A stretch of 64,000 nt of DNA from Sciurus carolinensis (lineage: Eukaryota; Chordata; Mammalia; Rodentia; Sciuridae), in contig NC_062218.1 in NCBI RefSeq assembly GCF_902686445.1, positions 136,945,607 through 137,009,606 of the forward strand, in the 5' to 3' direction. The position numbers were made by a program, and so were the translations under genes. Shown in pieces: positions 13,800 to 25,872 of the stretch. The first letter of the stretch is position 1, and every line of letters starts with the position of its first letter. The notes beneath the pieces were generated by a model, which worked only from the letters and a program-made list of their open reading frames with translations, was not told where the DNA came from and did no database searches.

Positions 13800-14670
13800 G
13801 ATTCAAAGAAGGAAGACATAATTAGGGAAAATGTTGCTATATTTGGAAAGACATAAAATCTTTAAACTTCTGAATATCAAAAGACAAGTGAAAAATTGGG
13901 GGTAGCTAGGAAAGAATTTATAAAAAGCTTTCAGTAATCAATAAAAAGATGACCATCCACGCATAGAAGTTTGTAAAGATCATAAGCAGAGTACATATCC
14001 ACTCACATCTATCTACCCTATGCATGATCATTAAATGTTGGAAAGTTGCCAGGCCTCCCTAATAATCAAAAGAAGGCAAATTAAAACAGGAGGTGACATT
14101 TAAGCTGAGACCTGCTTTGACTATGGAATTGGCAATTTTTAATGATGAAATTCAGTTTTAGCAAAGGTAGAGTGAAATGGGAATGCTCAACTGTAGCCAA
14201 TGGGAATATAAAATAGTCCCAACTCTGTGTCCAGTCATTTGGCAGTACCTATTTGTCAAACCTCCTTTGGGGGGAAAAAATGTCTTTGATTCAGTAATTC
14301 CACATCAGGCAATTTATAGCAAAGCAAAAACAAAAAATCAGCATTTGCTTAAAGATTTATGTAGAAGGATGTTTACTATAGCCTTGTTTATAATAATGTA
14401 AGTACTAGAAGAAGCCCAATGTCAAGCAGTGATTGGTTAAAGAAATTATGATATGCTCTGTACAATGAGATATTATTCAGTCACTAAAAATTATGACTTG
14501 CGGAAATATTCACAGAAAGAATGTTAAGTTTAAAAGCATGATGTAAAACTTCTTCCAGATTCCAATTTTGTAAAAATACATATGTATATTTATGTAACTG
14601 GAAAAGACTAGGGTGAAATATACCCAAATGTTGAGTGATTCTCTCTGGAAAACATTCCATTTATTTTCTA
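13800..14670 (+). mobile_element. Old L1 (L1M class) ORF2 end and 3' region
   Basis: The order follows the L1M ORF2 C-terminus. AATCAAAAGAAGGCAAATTAAAAC is followed by GGGAATATAAAATAGT, TTTGGCAGTACCTATTTGTCAA, TTCAGTAATTCCACATC, GGATGTTTACTATAGCC, GATTGGTTAAAGAAATTATG and ATGAGATATTATTCAGTCA. It is heavily decayed with no long frame. Confidence 0.65.
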
Positions 14671-14689
14671 ACCATCCCCCACAACTCTG

Positions 14690-15425
14690 CATCTAATCCA
14701 GCAACCAAGTCTGATCAACTCGACTTTCAAAACACAGCCTGAATCTTGTCTGCTTCTCCTCGTCCCCACCACTCTGCCCTAGTCAAAGCCACCATCATCT
14801 TTCATCCTGACAAACATAAAAGCTGCTCACTCATTGGTCTCCCTCCCTCCTTTTTTGCACCATTATGGTCCAATCTCCATGCCATTGCCAGAGTCATCTG
14901 TTTCCAATGGAAATCAGATTACATTATCTCTTGCTTGAAACACTCCAAAGCTTTCCCATAACACCTTGAATAAAACCCAAAGCTCCTCCCCTGGCTATGG
15001 CTTTGAGGTCCCTGGAAGTCCACCTACCTGACCTCATCTCCAGCCATCTTCCTCTCCAGCTGTGCTTCATTTCAGCCTCTCTATCTCACACACCCTATTC
15101 TGGCCTTTGCAGTTCTAGCTATTTCTTCTCCCTGGGTGCTCCCCTCACTTTTTACACAACTAATCCTTTGTCAGGTCTCAGCTTAAATGTCACCTCCTCC
15201 AAAGGACTTGCTGATCACCCAAAGTAGCCATCCTGTCATTACCTATCAAATCAATTTAAATCTCTGCCTAACACTTGTGACCATCTGATTTTTTTTCTTA
15301 TATGTTGATTTATGTATTGTCTAAATGTCCCCCACTGGAATATAAAATTCATCCCCGCCTGCTATCTCACTTAGAACTCCACCTGGCACTTAGTTGGCAA
15401 TAAATGCTTGCTGAATGAATGGGTC
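14690..15425 (+). mobile_element. L2 LINE 3' segment
   Basis: This is a second long L2 copy. CAAAGCCACCATCATCTTTC, TTGGTCTCCCTCCCTCC, CCAGAGTCATCTG, CACTCCAAAGCTTTCCCATA, CTACCTGACCTCATCTCCAG, TTCTCCCTGGGTGCTCCCCT and GTCTCAGCTTAAATGTCACC occur in consensus order. It ends with CCTGGCACTTAGTTGGCAATAAATGCTTGCTGAATGAATG. The L2 tail gives orientation and the 3' limit. Confidence 0.85.
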
Positions 15426-16574
15426 AGAAAATGAAACTGAAAAGGTATCATCAAAACTGAAAAACGTAAATCATGACAGACAACTTAACCAATGGTCTTC
15501 AAAAAATCAAATACCATACTCTGGTATACCTCCAGGCTTGAAGGGGTGCCCTGTCCTTGCATGGGTGCCCCACTGCTAGTAAGTGGGTAATCCCTCCCCT
15601 GTCTTACCTACCAGACCAGAAAATGACATTAATGGGGTTGGGCAGGTGGAATGGATTTGCACGGTGTCCCTTGCTTTAGAAACAAATAGGACTATTAAGC
15701 TTTTGCTGGTCTCTGGGGAGCTCATCTAGGTTTGGGTGAATTCCAATGAGCTTCAGTTTTAAACAGGCTAGATTTCAGCTCTGGCAGCTTGGATTTTCTT
15801 TGCATTACAACACCTGGAATTTCTCTTTGTGACAGCCTGAGGAGTCAAGGGCAGAGAAGATAGTGTGACCAGGTGCCTTTAAGTGAGTTAGATCCCAAGA
15901 AGTAGTCTCCAGTCTCTCTGTCAGCTTAAAATATCTGGCCAATGATACACACAGCAGGGCACAAAAGCAAATGAAAACTTGCCAGATTTAATTTTGTGGT
16001 TTTGGCTATACCATAAGGATCCCTAACAAACACCAATTTTTTTATTTTGGTGTGGGATAAATTTGAATCCAAGACTGTTATGTGAAGATCACTTAACTGA
16101 TGAATGGGCCTAGTCAATCACCCAGAATCCCATTTCACAGTGGTTTCCATTTAACTTTGGAATACCAGATCTCCAAGGGACAGATTTCTGCCTACTTTGT
16201 TCACCATTGAATCCCTGAACATCACATGGCAGATGCACAATCAATAACTGTCAAATCATACAGGAGTAGTATTTGCCCCATTTAGTGAGCACTCAGCATC
16301 TACCTTACCCATCCAATGCTCACCGTAACTCAAACACTTCATTCTCACACTACTGCTATCAGGTTGGTTCTTCTAAGGGATCCCTGGAAAATTAGGCACT
16401 ATGAATCTTTCATGCAACCCATGTCCATTTGAAAAGTTGGAGTTTCTTTCCTTTGGAGGATGTTGTCTGTTCTGTTCTTCATTGTGTTGAGCAAATATTG
16501 TAGAGAGGCAAAAGTGTCTGTGAAGAGAACCTCTCTCTTTTGGCTGCCATGTTTATAGAAACACGAAAGCACCG
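15426..16574. other. FSTL4: Unassigned intron sequence
   Basis: No coding, RNA or repeat signal could be supported between the L2 and the MIR. Confidence 0.4.
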
Positions 16575-16945
16575 TTGGCCATGGAATTGGTATGTCTTGG
16601 TTTAGATTCCATCTCTTTCACTAATCTGCATGAACTTGGACAAGTCACAACCTCTCTGAGCCTCAGTTTCCTTGTCTATTAAAAAATGATCATGAAACCA
16701 TCCTTGCCTGGCTCCCATGGGAGAATAGTGGAGTGCCAATGAAAGAAAGATATAACTGGACCTTTAAGATTTCTGTTACTCCAAATTGTTATTTGTGTTA
16801 ACTCTCAACTGAGGGAGCACACCTATGTTGGGCTCAGTTTGGTATCTGTCCCTGGGTACTTGGTGAGATTTTGCATATAAATGAGTTATTCCATATAATA
16901 TGTTTCCAAAATATGTTCACTTAGTAAGCATTCAATAAATGTTAG
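16575..16945 (+). mobile_element. MIR SINE
   Basis: GAACTTGGACAAGTCACAAC and CTCTCTGAGCCTCAGTTTCC are the MIR core. A tail at about 16918-16945 reads CACTTAGTAAGCATTCAATAAATG. The middle has been stretched by later sequence, so one or two MIR copies could be involved. Confidence 0.75.
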
Positions 16946-17029
16946 GATCGCTGTGAAAACCTCCAAGGATTCCTTCTGGACCCTGAACACAATTTTTATC
17001 TAGACCCAGGTGGTCAATGAGATTGTGTG

Positions 17030-17645
17030 TGTGTGGTATTCAGGTATTGACTGATGTGTAACAAATTATGGCAAAATCTAGCAGCTTAAAACAACCACCA
17101 CTGGATCACGTTTCTTAAATGTCAAATTTGAAACATGAACAGGGCTCAGCTGGGTGCTTGTTCTGCTCCATGTAGCATCTACCAGGGTATACTAATGTCA
17201 GTAGTGTCCCAGTATTGACTGAGCTATACTTGAGGGTCCTAGGCAGTATCACTGGTGTGTCCAGCAACTTCACAGAGCTAGATGGAAGGCTGGGCTCAGC
17301 TGAACATGTACTCTCCCCACACACACCCCCATGTAGTCTTAGAGCATCTTCACCTAGTCTCTCCTACAGGGTAGTCAGTCCTCTTACATGGTGGCTGTGG
17401 TCCAAGATTGGGGGTTCTAAGAGGCCCATGTGGAAAATGCAATGTTTCTTAGCCTCAAAAGTCAAGGTCATGACTGTCACATTCTCTTGGTCAAACAAGT
17501 TGAGAATTAGAGTCTGCCTCTCAGAGGGAAGAGCATCAGAGAATGTGTTGATCTCTTTCATCTACCACATGTGGTAACACTGATCTTTTGGTAGTGGTAC
17601 CTGGAGTAATATGAGAGACCATGAGGTCATACCTAGGCTCTGTGG
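17030..17645 (-). mobile_element. MLT1-like LTR, antisense
   Basis: GTGTAACAAATTATGGCAAAATCTAGCAGCTTAAAACAACC near the left end, CAGGGCTCAGCTGGGTGC, and the right part AGAGGGAAGAGCATCAGAGAATGTG with CATCTACCACATGTGG all follow an antisense MLT1-class LTR. It is older and more diverged than the other MaLR copies here. Limits are approximate. Confidence 0.5.
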
Positions 17646-19109
17646 GGAAGAGCATGGTGATTTCCCTTGTCTGCTATGAAGTGGGGCATCCCATATTTGC
17701 CATCTCAGATGTAGAACTTTCTGCCTGAGAGTACACATTGTGTCCTCTCTCCTATGTGCTTCCCATCAACAGTCCACCTGATTGCATTTAATTATTGTTC
17801 ACTAGAGAGTAGTATAGGAAATTTTATTGTTCACCACTACTTTACAGGAATAGTGGGAACTTAGCTCTGTTTTGGGAATTCATGTCTTTATAAGATGCCC
17901 TTGTGAAGCCCTTTCTAGAGAATTCACCAGTCACCCTCTATAACTTTGCCAAGTTAGAGTTGGCAACTAGGCATCTCTCTCTTTAATAATGGGTTCCTCA
18001 ATAAATAGTCACGTAAGAACATGAATGATTGTTACTAATTCCACCAAATGGATTCATGTTGAAAAGTACATCAAAAATGTGAGAGAGAAAGGGAAGCAGG
18101 AAGGCAGGAAGAAGCAAACCAATCTGTTCATAATTTTGGAAAACCATATTTCACTTTTGTTCTATAAAGTAAAATTTTGACATGGTGAGTTTGTCCAAAC
18201 AACACACATGGTGAGCTAAGGCATGCCTGAACAGCTGTTCCTCCACTTTTGTTCATTCACCAGTGCATCTGCAACCAAACTTGTAAGGGCTCCAACTTGA
18301 CCATTCTGCCCCCACATCCTGCTGAGATGAAAGTGATGAACTAGAGACTTTATGTTCATTTCCATGGCAACAAATATCACTGTCCTAGGGCCACTCCTCC
18401 AACCCTTTGCAAATGCCACTTTGCTATTAAGCCCAACCCCTGGGAGGTGGTGGACTATATGCAGAAGCAGCGAGACCCACCCCACAGGGCCCTGCCAACT
18501 GGAACAGGACGGCCTCAGAAGGAGAACGTCTGCATGCTCACACAAACAGCAGGTGAAACAAAGACAATTAACTAAGTTGGTTTTTCTCCAATTGTTTCTT
18601 CTCTTGTAAAGTTTACCCCTAGTGTGAAAATCTCACTTCCAACCTAGATTCCACACCCAGGTAGCTTTATATCTAGAGACTGGAAATTGGTTGGACAAGG
18701 AAAAATTGCACCTCACATTTCTCAAGTGCTTTATATATCTTGTAACTGTCCAATATTTCTCAAGTACTAATTATGAGCATTTATTTACAGCTCACGTCTC
18801 AAATGCTCATGGTATGCAGTGTGTGTCTGCAACCAATGACTTGCCATTAATCAATAATCAGAGATGTGAAAACAAGGATGTGTGAACTATGCTGTAGACC
18901 CAATTATCCTGAAATAGGACAGAATGGAGTTTCTCCTCTAATTGAGTTGCATCTTGGTATGGAGTGAGCTGATGGGTTGTGGGAGGTCACAGAGGATGTT
19001 GACCTCAGGCAGAAAGTGAACACCTCATAGGGGACGAATTCCTAACTTACCAGGACCTATTCTCCTTACCCTAGGCAATTGGAGGAGTCCAGAAACCCAT
19101 AATACAGTG
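17646..19109. other. FSTL4: Unassigned intron sequence
   Basis: Contains a short purine-rich GA/GGAA stretch (18081-18117) and otherwise no recognisable feature. Confidence 0.4.
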
Positions 19110-19566
19110 TGTTCATCAGCTTCACATCGCTGTGACCAAAATACCTGATAAGAATGATTTAGAGGAGGAAAAGTTTATTTGGGGTCCACAGTTTCAGAGG
19201 TGGTTTCAGAGGTGATTGACCAACTCAATTGTTCTGGGACTGAGGTGAGGTAGAATATCATGGCAGAAAGGTGTGATGGAAGAAAGCTGCTCGGCTAATG
19301 ACAACCAGGAGAGAGAGATAGTGAGAGAAGCAGCAGCCAGAGACAAGATATAATCCCCAAAGCATGTCCCCACTGACCTACTTCCTCCAACCACAACCCA
19401 CCTGACTACAATTACCACCCAGTAATCCATTAAATTATTAATCCATCAAATGGATTAGTCCACAGATTAGGTTACAACTCTCATAATCTATTCATTTACC
19501 TCTGAACTTTCCTGCATCATCTATCATATGAGTTTATTGGGGAGCTCTCATATTCAAACCATAACA
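19110..19566 (-). mobile_element. MaLR-type LTR, antisense
   Basis: It begins TGTTCATCAGCTTCACATCGC on the + strand, continues GTGACCAAAATACCTGATAAG, and ends TCAAACCATAACA. Its landmarks match the copies at 12852 and 19888. An extra GAGGTGGTTTCAGAGGTGATT shows a small internal duplication at about 19196-19215. No convincing 5-bp target duplication is seen. Confidence 0.75.
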
Positions 19567-19739
19567 AATGCAAATGGTCTAAAAGTCCTCAGAGTTTAGG
19601 AGCCTGGGAACCTACAATTAAGAGCACAACTCCTAATTTTGAAGAAGGCGTTTTCTGAAAGAAGAATGGGCTTAGCATTAGCCCCCGACTTGATGTCATC
19701 TCTGAGTCTGACTGTTGTCACAGCTTAACTGTTTCTCCC

Positions 19740-20397
19740 CCTTATCCCTCAGGTAAAGATCATGAGCTCAAGCTCTGGTCCCAGGCAGTCCTGAGATAGT
19801 CTCACTCTGCCTGTTTTCCCACATGTGAAGTGGGAATGATACAACCTACCTTGTGAGATTGTTGTGACCCTGAAATGAGTTCATGTCTGTTTTAGTCAGC
19901 TTTTTCACTGCTGCGACCAAAAGACCTGATGAGGACAATTTTCAGGAGAAAACGTTTATTCTGAGGCTCATAGTTCCAGAAGTCTCAGGCCATGATGGCC
20001 AACGCTATTGCTCTGTGGCAGAGATGAGGCAGAACATCATGGTGAAAGGGCATGGCAGAGGAAAGTAGGACAGGACATCACACAAGGAAGCAGAGAGAGA
20101 GAGAGAGCTCCACTCATCTGGACAAAATATGTACCCCAAAGGCAGGCCCCCACCCCCAGGGGACCCACCTCCTCCATTCAACTGTAGCCACCTGCCTATC
20201 ATTACCATTCAGTTAATTCTTACCAGAGGATTAATGGACTGATTAGGTTAAAACTCTCATAACCCAATTATTTCCCCTCTAAATTTTCTTGCATTGTCTC
20301 ATACCTGAGTTTTGGGGGGACACCACATATTAAACCATAACAATGTCCATAGAGTGCTTTGCATGGAACCTGGCACTCAGTAAGAGCTCAGCCCACA
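19740..20397 (+). mobile_element. MIR SINE split by an LTR insertion
   Basis: The left half ends TTTTCCCACATGTGAAGTGGGAATGATACAACC...TTGTGAGATTGTTGTGACC before 19887. The right half resumes at 20343 with the MIR tail TAGAGTGCTTTGCATGGAACCTGGCACTCAGTAAG. The two pieces become a continuous sense MIR once the LTR at 19888-20342 and one copy of ATGTC are removed. Confidence 0.75.
19888..20342 (-). mobile_element. MaLR-type solo LTR, antisense, with perfect 5-bp target duplication
   Basis: The LTR is 455 bases with TG...CA ends (TGTTTTAGTCAGC to ACCATAACA on the + strand). It is flanked by ATGTC at 19883-19887 and again at 20343-20347, the 5-bp duplication expected for ERVL-MaLR integration. It contains CTGCGACCAAAAGACCTGATG and a short GA repeat (20091-20106). 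This is the best-preserved LTR boundary in the window. Confidence 0.9.
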
Positions 20398-23300
20398 TCA
20401 GGACCATCAGCATCCCTCAAGTAATGACTCTGTGGGTGATGGGCTTCCTGAATGCAGACTGCCACTGATGTGGGCCATCGAGGGGCAAACCAGAACCCAG
20501 GTTGAAGCTCTCCACAGAAGAGATTACTCTTGAGGTTACAGTCAATGTAAACTTCAGTGTTAATTATATTTTTAACCACCTGTGTGGCATCCATAGGTGC
20601 CTACCACTAAAATCAGAGAGAGCAAGCTGAAATCCCTTTGTATATAAGGTGACTGTGGCTCATTTCTGAAAACCCAGAGCTGAGACTTAAGGAAACTACT
20701 TAGAAGGAAGACATTTGCCTTTCATGTGGTAACAGGAGATGGTGGCCCAGTGTCTCAGAGTTTACTCTGTCAAAAATGAAGCAAATAGAGGGGCAGGGAC
20801 AGCCCCCTTCATTTTGTGCCACTGCATGCCAGCCCTGTGCTGGGGACTTAGACACACACCAAAAAAAAAAAAGCTTTTTAAGTTCATGTTAGTGGTCATG
20901 GCCACAGAGAAAGGGACAGCCCAGAATGAGTAAGCCCTCATCAATGTCTAGAGTCCAGGAGAGGGTCACTCCTGCAGAGTGAAGACAGGAGGCCCCAGTG
21001 GTCACCTCTGGTCCTGTTCGGTTGCTTCTGCTGTTTGGCCACCTGGTGCTCAGGGCCTTGGGTTCTGTGGCTGACAAGCAGAGAACAGCATCAATGCCTC
21101 AGTTCACAGGTCTCGTGCTCTAGGAAGTCCTTGGCAGGTGCCTCACTGTGGACAGCTGGAGCCGAGAATGGACCTGCCCCCACCCTCTGTCGTCCCCGTT
21201 GTGTCAGCTCTGGGCCAGTGTGCCCCACAAGCCTGTCCAGCAAGGCCCTGGGCAGGCCCCACCTGGGGTCCCGTTGGAGTTGGTAGTGGTGGGAGCTCAG
21301 CAAAAGTGCCAGCTCAAGGACCCAGGGACACACCAGAGAGTCATAGATCACAGCCCAGATGGTGCCGCAGGTCCTTCTTCTGCCGTGACACATGTGACAG
21401 ATTACATTGCAGTGCACCAGAAGTCCTGCCCGGCTCGTCACATGTTGAGCGCAATCCCATTTATATACACACTATGTTTTCCAGAGAACAAGTGGGGGAG
21501 AGTGAAATTATCACTGGGATAAATTTACATCCACTCCAAATTCTTTATCTTTAAGGTAACATTCCCAGTGTGGCACCCCTGGACACTGTTACACACTTCA
21601 ACTAAGGGGAATTGATGTCTGCTTTTAGAGGGTAACTCTTCTCCCACTAAGCACTTCAGGAGAATCCTTGGTGTAACTGTCTCCCAGGTATGCATGTGCT
21701 CTGCCCTCCTCCTCTCTCCACCTATGCATAACCAATTCTACCAGAAGGTTCTGCCATGCAACAAAGGTCCTGTGCTCCTCCCCAGAGAGACAGGAACCCC
21801 TGTACTTCTCTAGAACCATATGGTCAGATAAAACCTCTGAGGGTGTGTTACCCTCAGCACAGGTAGTAGGAAAGTCCTGGATCATCTTTCTGGATCAGCA
21901 AAGACTCTTTCAATTACCGAGACTGTAGCCCTGTGGGGCTTCTCAGTGAGTAGGACCACAGCCCCATAACTACTAAAGAGAATCCTGGATGTGGGGGCCA
22001 AGGGTCTGCGTTTTACCCCTGCTTCCTCCCCCAGCTATGAGCTCGAATGGCTGGAAGCACTGAGAGGAGCTGTCTGAGCATCACTCCTGTCCCAGAGCTG
22101 CAGACCTGCAAACTTCCTTGACCCTCAGTAGAGTCCAGTGGCTCTCTGGGCTTGGGCTGCCTCAAGAAGAGAGGAGTCCTTCAGATGGGGAAATGCAAGT
22201 TCCTAACATGGACAAATAGAGCTCAATTGCCAGTGGGGCTCCTTCCACTCAGGTTTGTGGCTTCATTCCTTGAGAATGGGGTACGGGCTACAGATACTGA
22301 TAAAATGAGGGCCCTTCTAGTTCCTGAGAACCTTCTGGTGGCCCCAGAGTGCTAGGTGCTGCCCATGAACCATTCATCCTACAGGAGATACTGGTTGTTA
22401 TCTGTGCTCTATAGCTGTAGAGACTGAAGTCCAGGGAGGTTCAGTGGCTGGTTCAAGGTCACACAGCTTGTTAAAGCAGAAGAAGTAGGATTGTAACCCA
22501 TGGCTGGCAGATTTCAGAGCCTATCCTCCCTGGTGACACTATTGGGACCAGGAAAGGACAGTGAGAGCTAATCCATAGCAAGGAAATCCATTGTTACAAA
22601 TGTTTCAGTTCTTTCAGATTCAATAAAACTAAACTTCTGTTTGGGCATCTGAGAGACCACACTGAGAACATGACAGGAGACCTGGGAATGAGTTTGTTTT
22701 AGATCTTGAAATCTCAGTATTTTCTTTCCAGAACTTGCATTGGCTTCAGGAAAGAGGAAACATTTTCACCTGGGTTTGGTTGGGGTCCTGGCAGCAGTGG
22801 CTAATTCAAAGGGAGGTTCTATGTATATTTTGGAGGACTGAGATTATCTGCCTGGGATTTGGGGACTAACAGGACTGAGGTTCATGCCTCCAGCCCCCAT
22901 GGCTACCAATTTTGCCACCTTCAGCTCTGCTTCCAGGCCCTCCACACACTGCAGGAGACACAAAGTCAATACTGATCGTCCTCTGCCCTGGGGCCACTCA
23001 GTTTCCTCTGCTGCTAGTTGGCCATGGAGCTGTTAGGAATAATCAGAATTGTTAGTCTCGTCTCTAATGATCTCTGCCTGGAGATCAACTTCAGGATATT
23101 GGCCAATTAGGGGAGCAGCAGATCCAGCAGGCCAGTGCTGCCCACCTGCTTAGAGCCCATGCAGTGATGGCAGCTAATTATGCAGGAAACCCAAGTGTCC
23201 TGGTCCTGTCAGTCAGCACAGCTCCAGGAGACTAGAGAGGAAGATCTGCTCTCGCATCTGCAGACTCCCAGCTACGCTTGGCTCCTCACATCCTCCCTCC

Positions 23301-24004
23301 GGGGAAGAGCCTCCCTTTGGTCAGGCATAAAGGACAAAACTCACTGTTCCGGCAGCACTTTCCCTGTTTTGAGATTTTCTAACTGGAAAATCTTTTAAGA
23401 GCAGCAGGTCACTCTCAGGGATGGTGGCTAGTCAGAGGAGGTGGGAACTATAGGAGAAGCCAAGACGGTCCAACTCCACTACCCGCTACACTGAAGAGGA
23501 GCCAGCTGCAGTGCCGGGGAGCATCCTGTCCCATGGGGTCCTCAGCACTTGGACTGGAGGCCTAGAGCCCACCTGAGTGGTTCCTGCTTCCTGTCCCCTC
23601 ACCCAGCTTCACACACTCTCTCTCCATGGCTCTGTCTTGCCTTTGAAGCCCACTCTCTTCCAGGGCCTGGCTATGGCCCAGAAGGAGCTCTCTGCCACAC
23701 CAACAGGCTAGTGAGACTGTCACGACCCTATGACTATGTGTTCAGGTTCATCTCTCCTTCAAAGCCTTTGTGGTAAATCAGAATAAAAGTACCCACTTTG
23801 GGCAAACAGAACTCCATAGATTCTTGGCTTGGCAAGTGATGGTATCTTTGCACCCCCCCACCCCGGAAAATAGCATCCCTTCATTCAAGCAAATCCAGCT
23901 CTGTGCCAGGGCATAGCTGGGCAAGCAGAAGCATGAACTGGAATTAATCCCCTGCTGGCTTATTGTGCAGTGCACAGACTGTTCTGCTGTATATGGCAGC
24001 CATG
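20398..24004. other. FSTL4: Mostly unique intron sequence
   Basis: Only the MIR at 22385 is identified. There is a short A12 run near 20862. The frames of 138 and 124 codons around 21138-21554 overlap one another and an antisense 116-codon frame, and show no family motif. Confidence 0.45.
22385..22520 (-). mobile_element. MIR SINE fragment, antisense
   Basis: AGAGACTGAAGTCCAGGGAGG followed by GTTCAAGGTCACACAGCTTG and GTAGGATTGTAACCCATGG is the reverse-complement MIR core in order. The sequence is old and diverged. Confidence 0.7.
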
Positions 24005-24125
24005 AATTGTATAATAGCTTTGAGGGCAGGATCGCTGCCTGTCTTATTGTCTGCTATATTCCCAGGGCCTATGGGTACCTAATCCATAGTAGGAACACAA
24101 TAGTATTCGGTGAGTGAATCATTTA
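24005..24125 (+). mobile_element. L2 3'-end fragment
   Basis: GAGGGCAGGATCGCTGCCTG, CTGCTATATTCCCAGGGCCT and CCATAGTAGGAACACAATAG match the L2 terminal region in sense orientation. Confidence 0.6.
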
Positions 24126-24718
24126 ATTAATGCTTGAAAGTTCAAATTTGTATTTTGAGAGAGGAACCCAGAAGGGCTATTCAAAACAAAAAATGAATCT
24201 CCAACAGTGGAGACCCAGATGTCACAAGAATCTTAGGTCAGTTGGGCTTTAAATCATCCCTCACAGAAGTCTGCCAATCGCTCTTCCAGGCTTCCTTCTG
24301 AACAAATTCAACTCACATTCACAATGACTTTCCCTGTGCCCGATTCCTGCCATCTCAGCACAACTCCTGCTGTGGACCGTGTCAAACCTCAGGCCTAGAA
24401 GGTCGGGTTTAAGGGCCTCATCACCTGGGAATGGCCTCGTCTTGTGTGTGCCAGAGTCTAACCACCTTGTCCTGGTTTCCTGCTGAGGGACAAGACCAGG
24501 CTGGAACAGGCCATCCAAACAGGTTGAGAACAGGTTCTGGGGTGTTAGCTAATTTTTTGGTTACATTTTTAAAAATTAATATTACGAAGATCTATAAATT
24601 TAAAAGTACATAGTAAAATGTTTTCCAAGTTGCTAACAAATCATCTAACAATCTACTCCAAGCACGTATAGTATCTGGAACATAATAAATACTCAATAGA
24701 TCTTTTCTGGGCTGGGGA

Positions 24719-24795
24719 GATAGCTCAGCTGGTAGAGTGCTTGCCTCGGAATCACAAGGCCCTGAGTTCAATCCCCAGCACCGCAAAAAAAAAAA
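24719..24795 (+). mobile_element. ID-type tRNA-derived SINE with 14-bp target duplication
   Basis: It starts GGGCTGGGGAGATAGCTCAG and carries tRNA-like box A (TAGCTCAGCTGG) and box B (GTTCAATCC). It ends CCCCAGCACCGC plus a poly-A run. AATAGATCTTTTCT flanks it exactly at 24705-24718 and 24796-24809, showing L1-driven insertion. The target was the tail of an older L2/MIR-type repeat (CAATAAAT-like, just upstream). The intact pol III boxes and clean duplication mark a young copy. Confidence 0.95.
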
Positions 24796-25816
24796 AATAG
24801 ATCTTTTCTATCAATAGTCACTTGAAGTAGATTAACCCACTGTCTAAAATTTGCCCACAGTCAGGCACAGATAAGGAATTTTGCCCCATAAAGGAATGTC
24901 ATTTTGTTTTTTACAGATATTCTCTTAATTGAATCATCTGTTTAGTGGGAAGGGAGGAAAGACCTCACATTTTCTGCCCCACTCTCTGCCAGAGACTGTG
25001 CTAGGTGCTTTAGATTCATGAATGTGTGTTTTTCTCTCTACTGGCCTCAAGGGAAGGTTTATTCTCTGATTTTTCCAGAGGTTAGACCCTAAAGGCAGTC
25101 CTCTTTCCCTGAACAGTGTTTAGAAGCTAACCCAGCAATAAGAAGTCTCTGTGGTGACCTTTGAGCTGAAGTGACCCATAGCATCCACACGGTCACTGCC
25201 AGCTTCCCTATCGAGACCGACATCACTTCAGAGGAGCAAGGGTGCCTTTCAGAGAGACACCATCATCTGTCCCCACAGTATCTGAGCATCACCAGTAAGG
25301 GGACGGTCTAGGACATCAAATGGAGGGAAGTCAGGGAACCCAGGTGTCCCGGACATGCTAAACATCATAATCTGAGCAACTCCCAGGAAAACACGAAGCT
25401 CTTCGAAATATGTCGTTTCCTTGTCTCTCTGTGTTGAATAAAAATATCACCTCTTTTAACCCCATGTGCAAACCAATCCATTCAGCTTGTATATCATTCA
25501 AGCTCTGTGACTCCTTGGAGCTCCCAGGAGAGTTCTGACATGACTCCTCCATTCTGACCTGAATGTGACCTAATCTTCCCTGACCTGACCTCCTGTGCTG
25601 CCCCTGTGTCTCCACTGGTGACCACCTGGAATGGAATCACCCTGAGCAAGGGCTCAGATGTGCCCTGACTTTGCACTGCTAGAAAGTTCAGGGGACACCA
25701 CCTGCCCTGGAGCTGCTGCATGACTCAGGTCAGAGGCATCCCCTGAAATCACGGGGACAGGCGCTCCCCTGAAGCCTTCAGTCAGAATGGCGTCTTTCCA
25801 TGGCGAGGCACATCCT

Positions 25817-25872
25817 GGTTCCACAGGTGTGGAACCTGTGCGGTCCTACAGGTGTGGTCCTACTTGCTCATC
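25817..25872. repeat. Perfect 9-bp inverted repeat followed by a diverged 25-bp direct repeat
   Basis: GGTTCCACA at 25817-25825 and TGTGGAACC at 25828-25836 are exact reverse complements separated by GG. ACAGGTGTGG occurs at 25823 and again at 25848, a 25-base period. The second unit carries GGTCCTAC twice. No family is recognised. Confidence 0.7.

Noticed and set aside
21091..21554. Cluster of 116-138 codon frames on both strands
   Set aside because: Mutually overlapping, with no motif or conservation visible and no splice context.
24719..24795. Possible tRNA gene
   Set aside because: It has tRNA-like A and B boxes but a SINE structure with poly-A tail and target duplication, and no proper acceptor stem or cloverleaf. 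The same holds for the other ID copies.
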